In this document: positions 13,831 through 24,300 of the stretch, piece by piece
Layout of the letters: every line of letters starts with the position of its first letter
How positions within the stretch are numbered: position 1 is the stretch's first letter
Assembly (NCBI RefSeq): GCF_028769735.1
Contig: NC_088172.1
Span: forward strand, 74,920,631-74,984,630
DNA length: 64,000 nt
From: Zonotrichia leucophrys gambelii
Taxonomy: Eukaryota; Chordata; Aves; Passeriformes; Passerellidae
Direction of reading: 5' to 3'
Notes under the pieces: generated by a model
Seen by the model: only the letters and a program-made list of their open reading frames with translations
What the model was told of the DNA's origin: nothing
Database searches by the model: none
Program-made: the position numbers and the translations under genes

Positions 13831-14744
13831 AGCATTGCTGAGCCTGCCACCATGGGTGGCCCAGCACATCCAGGGAGGAGCATTGAGCAGGGGCTCTCCG
13901 GAGATAAATGCAAACTTCCTTTGAACTTCAAGTATGCTCCTGGTGGTCTGTGATTTCCAACTGCTTTCCTGTCACCTTTGGCCCTTGAAGGGCCACTCAC
14001 CATCCTTCCCCTTAGTCCATGGCTTGAATTGCTAGAGCAGGGCAGTGCTGGTGCTGTGCCCTATCCTTGGCTGATCTGCAGATGCATTCTGCAGATCCTG
14101 GCAGCAATGCCTGGAGCAGCAGCTACATCGGCTGGGTTCAGTGCTGGGCTGGGCTGACCAAGACCACCTGCAAGAGGTGCCACACTTATACACCATGGTG
14201 AGGTGGGTCCTGGGCTCTGAAATGGCACATTTTGCCTGGCAGAGCTTCCCATGGAGCAGTGTGTGTAGAGGGTTTCACCAAAAAGACATGGTCTCAGCTT
14301 TGGTCAAGAGGAGGCCACCTGGGCAGCTCATGCCTTGCTCACCTACTGGTGCTGCTGCTGTGCCAAATACCACAGAGAACTGGGTGGCAACTGCCCCTGC
14401 ACATTTTGGGAGGGTGTGGTGATCTGGGAGAGGCTTTCCCACACTGGGGTACCCTGAGGAGCAGACACCTCTCTCCTGACCAGCTTGCTGTGGCCTATGA
14501 GACCTGATCGATGAATGAAGATGGCATGCTGCCATCAAGCTGCATTGTGCAACAGTGCGTGATGCAACTGAACTTTACATAACCTGATGCAACACTTAGA
14601 GCTTGAGTTTAAAGCTGCAGGTCCTGGGTCATTACTGGTGGATGTACCTCTCTGGTGTATACATGCATGAGGTCACCTAATGTGTGGACAGTAGCACTGC
14701 TCCAGGCTGCTCCAGCTTTACTCTTGGGCTTGAAACTGCTTCAG

Positions 14745-14762
14745 CCAACCAACCAACCAACC
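14745..14762 (+). repeat. (CCAA)n microsatellite
   Basis: Four and a half uninterrupted copies of the tetranucleotide CCAA. Confidence 0.9.
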
Positions 14763-15186
14763 ATGGCTCCACGGGATCCATGAGGATGATTAGACCTAGA
14801 GCAGAGGCAAGATCCACATTTATTGCAGACAGACTGTGGAAATGTCATCCATGCAGCTCAGCTTGTGCCCTCCATTCCTATCTGTGACTCATTCCAGCCA
14901 AAAGCATCTTTCCACACTCTTGCCCTTCAGCCTTTGCTGGTCCAGCCCTGGACCCCAGTTCTGCCTGTGTGCTGCAGCCTCCCAATGCCTGTGACAGCAC
15001 AGTACTCCTTTGCAGGCCCTCTCCCCTCTCCCCCAGATGCTCCTGAACAGCTTCCTCTTTTCGTGTGAAATCATGGTTCTGAGCTCTGTGCTGTGTTAGA
15101 CAGGCTGCCTTGGAGTGTGCAGAGCTGATGCTTTTGGAAAGGTGGCAATATTCCTCACCTGAGGCAGGACACCAATGCTCTACAAG

Positions 15187-15206
15187 ACATAAGATAACAT
15201 AAGATA
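15187..15206 (+). repeat. 10-bp tandem duplication
   Basis: The unit ACATAAGATA occurs twice in direct succession without mismatch. Confidence 0.85.
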
Positions 15207-17831
15207 ATTGCCTTAAAGAAAATTGCCTAAACCTGACTTTCACTATTGTCCACACTGAGTTTCAGGCCAAAGTAATTTCTCATCTTTTCTTTGACATAAT
15301 ATTTAAGCTAAAAGAAATCAGAGAGTTGCTGGCCTGTTGTTCTCTGTACAGCAATGAGAGTTTGCAGCTGTTCTGAGGTCTGTCATGTGCATGGTGCGTG
15401 AGCAAGGCAGGGGGAGTGGGAACATGTCACAGAGGAAGGAAAAGCCCCACCAAATAAGCAGTCATGGTATTTACTTTCCTCTCTGAAACAGGGGAATCCT
15501 GCAATGTCCCTAATGGCTGTTGCATCAGTCCAGCCTAGGTAGCATAACTGCATTAGCTTCCTTGGGCTTCTGTCTCTCCCTCTTCCCTCCCAGCCAGTCC
15601 CCGCTGAGTGATGTGGTTCCCATCCAGGCAAGAGAAAGAAGCAGAGCCTGGGAAGAGCCCAGTATTCTTTTTGTGTGAGGATCAGGCTAGCACAACTCCA
15701 AGTATCACCTGGCTTTCCTTCCCTCCCTTAAGGAAAGCTGATCCTGGGCATTACCAGCTCTGCCAAGTTTACATGGAAAATACCACTAGCAGGACCAGCA
15801 ACTCCTTCTGAAACCGGACTGGGAGGGGACAAGCTGGTATCCCCTTTCTGATGTGACTCTGCACCTGTGACTCATTGACATCTCAGTACCTTTCCAACAA
15901 TGCTGTTGTGCCTGTAGCCAGTGCTTGGGTGCCTGGTGAAACTTCTTTCTTTTCAGCATTTTTTTGCCAGGCCCCAATGATGTAACACCCCAGGTGAATT
16001 GCCACAGCCCTGCCAGAATATGCTGTGCTGCCAGAAGGAAGGTGTGAAAAATGCCTTTCCCCTCCCGGGTGCCTGGTGTATTGATGCACTATCCCTCCAG
16101 TTTTCTCTTTCCCCTAAGATTAATGGGCCCCCTTTCTCTGCTCCTAATTGTGCCCTCCACAGTTGATGCACATCAGACATTTGATTGCCTTGCCATGAGC
16201 AGAAACAGTGCCTGCAGAGTAAACAAGGATCATGAGGCACCTCTGCCTGGTACCTGTAGTGCCACAAGAGATCCCCCATGGCACAGGGAGGAATTACAGA
16301 GCACTCACTCCTGGCAGCTAACTGCTGCATTTGCAGTGCCTTACAGGAAGGCTGAGTCCCCATGACTGCTGCACAGGTGTTGGTTTCTTTACTTCAGGTT
16401 CCCTATCAGCAAAGTGGGAAACAAAGGCACCACATTGTCCCTTATGGAGAAGAGAGAAGAAAAGAGGTCAAAGGCCTGAAGCTGTGAGCAGAGACATGTG
16501 CTGGCAATGGTGTGAGCTATTTGTGTGCTGTGGTGAGGCCTCGACACCACTGACCATGTACATACAACAGCCTGGGTGTTTGAACTCCACCCGAGAGGAT
16601 TCACTGGTATGAGAGCAGCACCTGACATGGAGATCACCAGGTGCCCAAGATCAGTTCACAGATACTCTAGGAGAATATGTAATCAAACCTGTTCTTTACA
16701 TCCCTAAACTAAACAGCCTCCAGGAAGCAAATAAATGGTTAAGAAGGCAGGCCAAGATGCTAAAGGAGAAAGCAACATTTATTCCATAGTCGTGGCCAAG
16801 TTGTAGTGGGAGAGACTGCTGTGTATACTCACTAAGCGCTGATCCGTAACCATGTGGCTCTTTGTATTATGTCTAAGAAGGAAAGAAAAACAAGAAATTG
16901 TGACCAGAGCGGGATTATAATCCAGGAATACAGTGGCAGCTAAAAAGCTAAAGAGGAAACCACAGAATAGTGGCTTCTGTTAAACCAGCGAGTGAAATGG
17001 TTGCCTAGATGATGGAAGTCATCCCAAATCCTCTCTCCATAAAGGCACTTGCGATGGTCTTGTGTTTAGGCTTCTGAAAAATGCAATTAACGAAAAAAAA
17101 AAGGAAAATTAAACAATTTCTAAATGTGTGTGGTGGGGGAAGGGAGATGTTTAAGGAAATTACTAGTGTATTGCCAGTTTGGAGAGAGTTTAAATACTGT
17201 GTCAAGGGAGCAGTTAGTGTGTGGTATGTAAAATGAAGCAATACAAAAACGGTTATTAACTGAGGCTGATTTGGCCTTAAATTGTGCTCTAGGAACTGCT
17301 GTGTCAAAGGATACAGCTACTCCAGAAGACAGGGAGTTGCAACAGCATCAAACAGCCTGAAACAAAACTTTTTTTGTTCCCCTTTTGGGGGACAGTCTCC
17401 CCGTGGAGGTGAAAGTCTTTCAGGGTAGTATCAGTATTGAAAAAATTAATGACAGAAAGATTTGTTGAAAGAAAAACATGATTTTAATTCCACTGTGATT
17501 CTGAGAACCCTTCTGTGGGACAACCTGTGTAGAGGCAAAATGACAACATGGGCAGGATCAGGGATCCTCTCCCTCTACAGAGGGAGGATGTCAGTGAGGG
17601 GGACAAATGGGGTTTTCCCTTTGTGGTGGTTCCCTAGTTGCTGTGAACAAATATGGATATTCTTGGCCTAGATTCGACTAAGCAAAACTTATCAAGCCTA
17701 TGGGAATGCTGGCTGATGGCAAAAAAACCTCTCTGAATAACACACACAAGGTTTTATTCCAGCATAACAGGCCAACACTAGGATAGTTTCCACACCCATG
17801 TTCTGATGGAGGGTCTTGTCCCTGCTGTTGC

Positions 17832-17867
17832 AGAACATTTTTAACTTTCAGAGCATTTTTAACTTTC
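17832..17867 (+). repeat. 18-bp tandem duplication
   Basis: Two adjacent copies of an 18-bp unit (AGARCATTTTTAACTTTC) differ at one base, followed by a third partial start (AGAGCA). This looks like a simple slippage-type duplication. Confidence 0.85.
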
Positions 17868-17869
17868 AG

Positions 17870-18727
17870 AGCAGGCAGAGATTATTGGAAATGACAACAA
17901 GGGGTGTCTGCAGAGGTACTTGTGAGGCTGTAAAGAATAGCTGTGGAGCAAATAAGGGAAAAGTGATTTTTCCAGAGTCTCAGCCATATGCTCTGGGTCT
18001 TGTAGATGATATTCATAAATCACAATAAGGCATGAGACTATCCTCAAGGCACCTCAACTACAAGATATGTCACAATTATCTTCCTTTCTGGGGATAGGCA
18101 GTTATTACCAATGGGTCTTGCCCAACACATCAACACTATTACACTCCCTAAATAGACCAGTGCACAAAGGACAGAAGTAATGTTGATCCACATGATGTGC
18201 CAAGGCTCCAGATGAAGCAAACAACTTTGCATTAACAGAAAATGAAACTGCCTGTAGAATCAGCTTGCAGCACATCGCCATGTGCCTGAAACACTGATGC
18301 TGAAAGCCAGACATCAGGGTAAAATACGCAAAAGAGCCACACTTGGGGCTTACTGTCATCTGTCTGCAGCGCTGTGCTCACACCCAGAGAAAAGACTCAT
18401 GGGTCATCTTGGGAGGTCAGCGGTTTAACCACAGCTTATCTCAAGAGGAAATAATTTACTCCGGTTGCGAATGCCGAACACTAGCTTCAGTGTTAGCAGG
18501 AACAGCCTGGTTGGGAAGAAGGAAGGTTTTCTGGGGTATTTCCTGCTTGTGTGGCATGGCAGGAATACCTAGTGACTGGCACCACAAGCACCTGGAGAGC
18601 AGCAAGTATCTTAACACAACTTAAAAGAGAGAACATGCCAGTCCATAGAGACATCAGATGAAAGGATGAGGAGATGGGCTTAGCACACAGCCTCTTGGAG
18701 CCTTCTTGGCTGGAAAGAGAGTACTGA
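17870..18727. other. Unassigned flank upstream of the Gypsy fossil
   Basis: This stretch would be expected to hold the reverse transcriptase and RNase H parts of the Gypsy element. I found no convincing catalytic motif. A frame ending LGLVDDIHKSQ at 18,028 superficially recalls an RT active site, but its flanks do not fit. Similarity to the integrase linker may begin near 18,690, just upstream of a stop at 18,725. Confidence 0.4.
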
Positions 18728-18913
18728 AATACACATCCAGGTTGCCTAACGTGTGGCACCAGAGCACTTACTGTAATAAATCTCAGGTCTACTGTACTCC
18801 AAGAATTACATGATGGCCCTCTGGGAATGATAGCTATAAAAGCCCTGGCTGGAAATTTGGTTGAGTGGCCAGACACTGATACACAAATAGGAGGAATGGC
18901 AAAACAATGTTAA

Positions 18914-18919
18914 GGGTAT
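18914..18919 (+). repeat. Putative target-site duplication, left copy
   Basis: GGGTAT, repeated exactly at 19,467-19,472 on the far side of the nested element. Confidence 0.55.
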
Positions 18920-19466
18920 TAATAAAGCTGGTTGGGAAATTTTCCATCAGAATAATTCTCCAATGGAAAATGCTGTTTTCACTAACTCAGCAGTTTCTGT
19001 AACAAAATTGCAGATTTCCATTGGGAAAATCAAATTGAAGTATCCTTGGCTCTCTTTTTTTTTTTTTTTTTTTTTTGCAAGAAGAAAATAAAATTGCCAA
19101 GACCATTGTAGGCAGACTAACAGAATTTTTTTTTTCTGTGCAGCACTCAGACAGTCAGCCTTCCCTTCAGGTCCAGAAATCTGAGCTGCAGCTGAGCAGT
19201 CAGAGATGCAAGAAAGCTGGGAGATGGGAAGTCACCCCCTTAGGTTTTTGACAGATCACCTGCTCCAGAAAGCAAATATATCCCTACCACCAGATGGACA
19301 GTCAGGAGGCCAGAAGTTTTCATGGTTCTTGTAAAGCTTAATTTTCGTGGAACTCTAATGAAGACAGGGTTTTTGATTTTTCAGTTTAGTATTTTCCTTA
19401 AAAAGAAACTAAGCTACTCTTGTTTTCTTTCTTGCTGGAAGGGATTTCTATTTCCCAGCCAGCTCC
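18920..19466. mobile_element. TIR (MITE-like) DNA element nested in the Gypsy fossil
   Basis: The 15-mer AGCTGGTTGGGAAAT at 18,926-18,940 is matched, with one mismatch, by the reverse complement of 19,450-19,464. The interior is AT-rich, includes a 22-nt T run (19,055-19,076), and has no coding capacity. The hexamer GGGTAT lies on both sides (18,914-18,919 and 19,467-19,472) and may be the target-site duplication. The host integrase reads up to the left copy and resumes in the same frame at the right copy, which independently supports these borders. The family is not assigned. A non-autonomous hAT-like element is possible if the duplication was originally 8 bp, since the two flanking bases before each hexamer differ. 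Confidence 0.65.
19055..19076 (+). repeat. Poly-T tract
   Basis: Twenty-two consecutive T inside the nested TIR element, probably a secondary slippage expansion. Confidence 0.95.
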
Positions 19467-19472
19467 GGGTAT
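19467..19472 (+). repeat. Putative target-site duplication, right copy
   Basis: GGGTAT, pairing with 18,914-18,919. The reading frame of the interrupted integrase is preserved across the two copies. Confidence 0.55.
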
Positions 19473-19729
19473 CAGCAAACACTACACTTGCTTAGATATA
19501 TTCTCCTTTGTATTCTCAGGAATGGCCAGCTGCTCTGCAAAGCAAACTTAGAAGTGGGCCATTTACGGGACATATGTTTTTGATTGCAGGAAATGCGCCT
19601 CATAAATGGCCCGAAGTGCTGCATATGAAAGCTACTAATTTAACACAGACTGGGAAAGTGTTAAGATTAATATTTTCATGGACAGGAATTCCTACTTGCA
19701 TTGTAAGTGATGAAGGGTCACTTTTTTGA

Positions 19730-20430
19730 TGTTCAAAAAGTTGTGTGCTTTTATCTTACAAAATAGTATCAGCCCTGTTGAATAAGCTCCTTGCTGTCCT
19801 GCCATAAGAAGAGAAGTGGGAAGATTTGTTCAAACATCCAATTCAGTTATCCAAATCAGAAGTCTGGATAAAGTTAACTGACAATAAAAAAATGTGAATT
19901 CTCTTTTGGCCTGGAAAGAACATGTTAATACAGATCTCAACTACAGTCATCCATGGTCTTGGAACACAGATTTTTCTTGCTGAGACTTGCTAGCACCTGA
20001 TTTCCAGGGGGGGCGTTTGTTTGAAAAGTGATAGGATCAAATGGCCCCATATAGTCATGCATGAGTCTGCTGCCTTCAGATTGAGAAAAAAAAAAATCTG
20101 TGCAAGAGGTAACTGAAAACTCAGAGAAATTTTAAGCAAATTATTTGATGACCTTCTTCTCTGTTTTATCAGGTGGAAATGGTATTGGGAGTCTTGGAAT
20201 TAATTAGAAAAAATTAGTAGTTGAATTGGGCCCTCTTATCAAAAATAGTAATTGTCAGCTTTATGAAATGTTTGTGGTTATGGATGCTGAAGTAGGTCAG
20301 CTGGCAATTATTCAGGTAGCAATGCCTGGGACTTGAAAAATCTTGGAAAGACTGGAACCATTTTTAACATGCCTGTAAATGCTTTTAGACATCTGATTTA
20401 AAGCTTCTTAAAAGAACATTTAAGAACATC
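19730..20430. other. Unassigned flank downstream of the Gypsy fossil
   Basis: The rest of an integrase would be expected here. I see only a doubtful trace: a TCAAATGGC at about 20,037, where a conserved Ser-Asn-Gly would fall. It lies roughly 200 bp too far downstream and without flanking support. No LTR end or polypurine tract was recognised. Confidence 0.35.
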
Positions 20431-20435
20431 GTCTG

Positions 20436-20500
20436 GAATCTCTATGTGCTTCAGTTTCCTGATTGGCAAAGTGGAAATGCCTTTTTTGCAAGGATGTAAC
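20436..20500 (+). repeat. MIR-like SINE core fragment
   Basis: The run CTTCAGTTTCCTGATTGGCA followed by AAGTGGAAATG matches the layout of the MIR core (cytosine-tract, CAGTTTCC, then an A/G-rich tail) with several substitutions. Only the core is visible. An ancient amniote SINE scrap is the best reading. Confidence 0.45.
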
Positions 20501-21260
20501 ATTTAACTGGTCCTTGTCATGAAGGACATCAGAGTTCCCTGGAATTCCTAATGGAGGTGTTATGTGTTGCAGCTAAATATTTGCTTCATTCTTGTTCTAC
20601 CATATTTGTGTACTGGATTTTTTTAAGTTCTGCTTCCCTGTGGAGCACCTTGGCAGTCAGAATTCAAGAAGGAATGGTTCTACAGGTCCTTCAAGTGGGA
20701 CATGTAGAAAAGGCCTAGTGACTTGGTATTCCTCTGCAGAGCCTGGTAGCAGGGTCAGCTTCTCCAGTGCTGCTCCTATGTCTTTGTGGCAATGTTTGTC
20801 CCTCTTTATGTCATTGTTTCAGAACTCCTAGAACCTGTCTTTTGTTGTAGTTTGGGATCTCTTTCAGCAGCTGGCCATGGCATGATGGTAGTGACATTCA
20901 AAAAGAATCCCAAAGGAGCATGCTAGAGCTTTGCTTTTTCTTGCTGACTTTCAATTTTCCCCTGTCCTCCTGCAGAGCTCACAGTCTTGCTCCCCTTGGC
21001 CTGAGCTGCAGGAAAGCTTTTATCCATCCAAACAATTCTTCATCCACCTCTCACCTCACTGAGCTTTCACCTTTTGCAAGTTCCCCATCAAACCCAGCTG
21101 TGGATAGATTAATCACATTTCTATCAGATAAAGACCAATGGAGGCGTCACAGATGAGGCTGGGCTTGACTTCCTGGTGCAGGGTCAGCTAGCGTATGATC
21201 TCACTGACACTCCAAAACACACCTATCTCCGTCAGCTTCCTTGCTTTTGTTAGCAGAAAG

Positions 21261-21342
21261 TAGTAGGACAGTGCTGGGTTAATGGTTGGACTTGGTGACC
21301 TTTAAGGTCCTTTTCAGTCTGAGTGATTCTATGATTCTGTGA
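21261..21342 (+). mobile_element. CR1 LINE 3' tail (82 bp)
   Basis: It has the CR1 3' untranslated end on the plus strand: CAGTGCTGGGTTAATGGTTG, a GACCTTTAAGGTCCTTTTC block, and the terminal octamer pair ATTCTATG-ATTCTGTG. It is extremely 5'-truncated, as is common for bird CR1 copies. No coding sequence remains. Confidence 0.92.
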
Positions 21343-21344
21343 CT

Positions 21345-24300
21345 TCTGGCAGTGGGTCACAGGCCTGACTAAGTATAGCTGTTCCCTCATGGGAGAAGGC
21401 CCCAGAGTCTCCAAGGAGGGATCATTTACACAAGCTCAGAGGGCTCTGAGGACTTTGGTACAAGTACCTGTTACTTCCAGTGCAGTACAGCCATCCTTGG
21501 CAGCAAATCCATGGGAATTAACTTGCATGAATGTAGAGTGATACGCTTGTATGTATTTCTGAGTCATGTCCTGTCGGTACTTCCCACACCAGTTACATCT
21601 GTGGGTTAGATAAATAGAAAAAAAAAAGGAAGCAGTAAAAAATGGAGTTTCACGGAAATCTCAAGGACCAAGATCTTAAAATAATACAAGTTCAACAAAT
21701 GGTCTTAATACAATATACACATCAAATGCCTCTCACCCTTCCCCATGGCTCTTCTACATCTTAACTAGAAAAGCACAGGCACTTTCGGGAGCTCTGGCGC
21801 TTTTCCTGGGATGTGCTATAGGGCATTCTCTGTCAATGGAAAAAGCAAACTGTCTTACTTTTTGTCCCTCTTCCCATTCCTCATGATCTTGATCTTACAC
21901 AGGGATGGCAGCTGATACTTAAGACTTAGGGCAGCTGCATAATTCATTGGCAGGATTGCTGCATTTATGGAGGGGATCAGATATCAGAATAACGGGGTTC
22001 TGGACTGGAGGGATTAAGCTTGCAATATTGAAATTTGGATGTTCCAGTTGGTGATATTGCCAAAAGGGACAGGAAAAGTGACCTCATTCCAGTTTGGTGC
22101 ACCGCACGAATTAGTTCCGGGGAATATACACAATTCTGCTAAATTAATCCTGATCTCAAGTTGCCCATATAAACCCACTAACAAACCTTTTTTCCCTTTT
22201 GATTAACTTAGAAGGAATGATGAAAAGAAATTCAAAAGGTTTTTGTTTGGTTTTTTTCCCCCTTTGATGCACAAGTTGCTGGCTTCTGCTAGATGTAAGA
22301 TGTTGTTTGGTATCATGGTGATTTTAGTGGCACACAGAAGCACCTCCAAGGCCTGCCTGACATGTCTAATGCATGTGTTCAAGCTTTAAGGAAATGCAAG
22401 ACTGGGGATCAGGAAAGTATTTCCATCCAGATCAGATTGGCCAGAACAATTTTTTAACCTTCTGTAATGCATGGCATAGTCTGCTTCCCTTAGCCAGCAG
22501 GCGATGTTCCTGTGAACTGCAGAAGAAAAAAAATTACACATTTAATTATATGAGTGATGGAAAAGATGGAGGTGAATGTCCTTGATCTCTCTGGATTAGC
22601 TTGTAGTTGCCTGGGCTGGGACTGATGGCCATGGTGGCCCTAACCAATCCAATAGTACTGCAGATGACAAATAACTGCATGCCTCTTCCCTGCCTGGTGT
22701 TTAAAGGATGCCTTGTGCTTTGCTTTCCAAGTTACCTGCATTGCATGCATACATTTTGATCCCTCCACTATACAGAAATTCAAATATAAGTTCAGTATAC
22801 GGTATCATCCCAGTCCCCTCCAGAAGCAACAGCTCTGGGCTTTGCACTTTGTGTCTCATCTGCTATGGGACATGCTCCCACCTCTGGGCTGTGATAGAGG
22901 AAATTATTAGCTCCCACATGCTGGGAGGGCACTCGGGCTGTGTCAGTCACTGCTAACTCTGTAGCAGCACAGCCAACGTGACATTGCCCTCAGCAAGGTG
23001 AAGGGTTTCCCTTCTGGGAAATGTTGTAGAAAGCAGCAGTGTCTCTGTCATGGCAGGCACAGCTCCTCCCTGGCCTCTCGCTAAAACAAGCCATTGTCCA
23101 TGTGCCTATGAATCACCCCAAGCACACTCAGAAACACAAAGGTGTTGTGTCATGTGAACTGAGGGGTGCAAGAGGGAAAACAGGGGAGTTTCAGGGACTG
23201 GCTGTGCAAGTGGTCAGGAGCAAGATGGCTACTTATAGAGGCCTTGTCTGTGCAGAGGGCTGTATCAGTGCACGGACCAGCTACATGGGGCATGCACTGA
23301 GAATTTCAGCAGTAATCCTCACCACAGGCCAGCATGCTGCAGCATTCCCCTCTGCTCCCTGTGGAGGAAGTGGGAAGGATGGTTGGCAGGATCCACACAG
23401 CTGCCTCATGCCTCCTCCACTTTGTCTCTGCACTCCCAGTGTAGCTTTGTGCTGCCCCTTGAAGAAGTATCTTTATAGCTAAGTCACCCAGTGACCCCTA
23501 AGCTTGTGTAGTTGCAGTTTTTTCTGATGTGAGGCTGCTGATGGGAGCCTTCACTTGAAGGACCTCCGTGCTCCTTTGTTTTCTGTGTCAGAGAAACCTT
23601 GATTATTTGAGCAATGGCTTGTGGCTGGAATGGCTACTAGTATGAATTAGAAAACCCTCACCCTCTGCCTGTGAGGTTCTAGATCTTGCCCCTGATCACA
23701 GCACATTTTATGGATGGGGCTTGTTTACTTTTTGATGCAACAAAGTTCCCCACCGACTGCTCCCATGTAGGTTTATACAGCAGTTACTTCAAGACTGAAG
23801 CTCTTGGTAACTGTGCCAGGTGAGAATGCAGCTCATGTAGGGTTTGCCTGCTTCTTACCTCATGCTAGCAAAATCCAAACTAGGACGAAGACAGAATTTT
23901 TCAGTGGTGGAGGCAACTGTTTGCTGGAGCACTCTGTTGTGGATGATAGTGGCTTCTTTATTTCTTGATGTCTTTGGATTGAAACTGGATGACCTTCTGG
24001 AAGGTATGCCTGGCTAGATGCAAACACTTGGGGTCAGTAAGGGAAGAACTGGGTCTAAATTTCACAGCTAGCTTTACAGATGAGGTGCCAATCTGTTTTG
24101 GCCTGAACACACAAGTCTGGGCTTTGGCCCCCATCTAAATGCAACAGCATGCAGTGCTTTGGAGAGAGCTACTCTTTGCTCAGGCTGAGACCTGGTGGCC
24201 ATGCAGCATCTCCTCAGACGGAAGTGATTTGCTCCTGCCTAGGGTGAGTGTTCATACTGGCTGCTGTGGGAACGCGGCCAGCCTGGGGTACAGCTGAGCT

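Larger units (their letters stand above)
10940..17820. other. Non-coding stretch, short repeats only
   Basis: No gene recognised. It contains a T-rich tract (about 11,627-11,654), the short tandem repeats listed separately, and a CpG-rich spot near 13.7-13.8 kb. The longest frame (13,057-13,596, plus, 179 codons) overlaps minus-strand frames and has no domain. A stretch at 16,385-16,450 faintly resembles a MIR core but is too short to call. Confidence 0.55.
18728..19729 (+). pseudogene. Decayed Gypsy-type (Ty3/Metaviridae-like) integrase, split by an insertion
   Basis: Two open segments in the same orientation carry the order expected of an LTR-retrotransposon integrase. Segment one (18,728-18,910) has the linker and H2C2 zinc-binding region: an ELH motif followed by DGPLGM, a tryptophan-proline pair (EWPD), and a Cys codon at 18,908. 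The expected second His is Pro, and the second Cys position reads Tyr (19,470). Segment two (19,496-19,726) has the catalytic-core start: QEWP, GPFTGHMFL, HKWPEV, then IVSDEG. The first catalytic Asp is replaced by Asn (codon 19,592-19,594). The second Asp is kept (19,709-19,711). The third residue (Glu) is lost because the frame ends at a TGA in 19,727-19,729. In-frame stops lie at 18,725 and 18,911, and there is one apparent frame change near 19,490. It is clearly non-functional. The alternative, a domesticated integrase gene such as GIN1, is unlikely given the stops and lost catalytic residues. No LTRs were found. Confidence 0.75.

Noticed and set aside
16385..16450. Possible MIR core (CTTCAGGTTCCCTATCAGCA, then AAGTGGGAAAC)
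   Set aside because: Only about 40 bp resembles the core, with no supporting 5' blocks. It is too weak to list as a feature.
17816..18028. Frame ending LGLVDDIHKSQ, resembling a reverse-transcriptase active-site DD upstream of the Gypsy integrase
   Set aside because: Flanking residues do not fit an RT palm motif, and part of the frame is a tandem duplication. Two adjacent Asp residues alone are not evidence.
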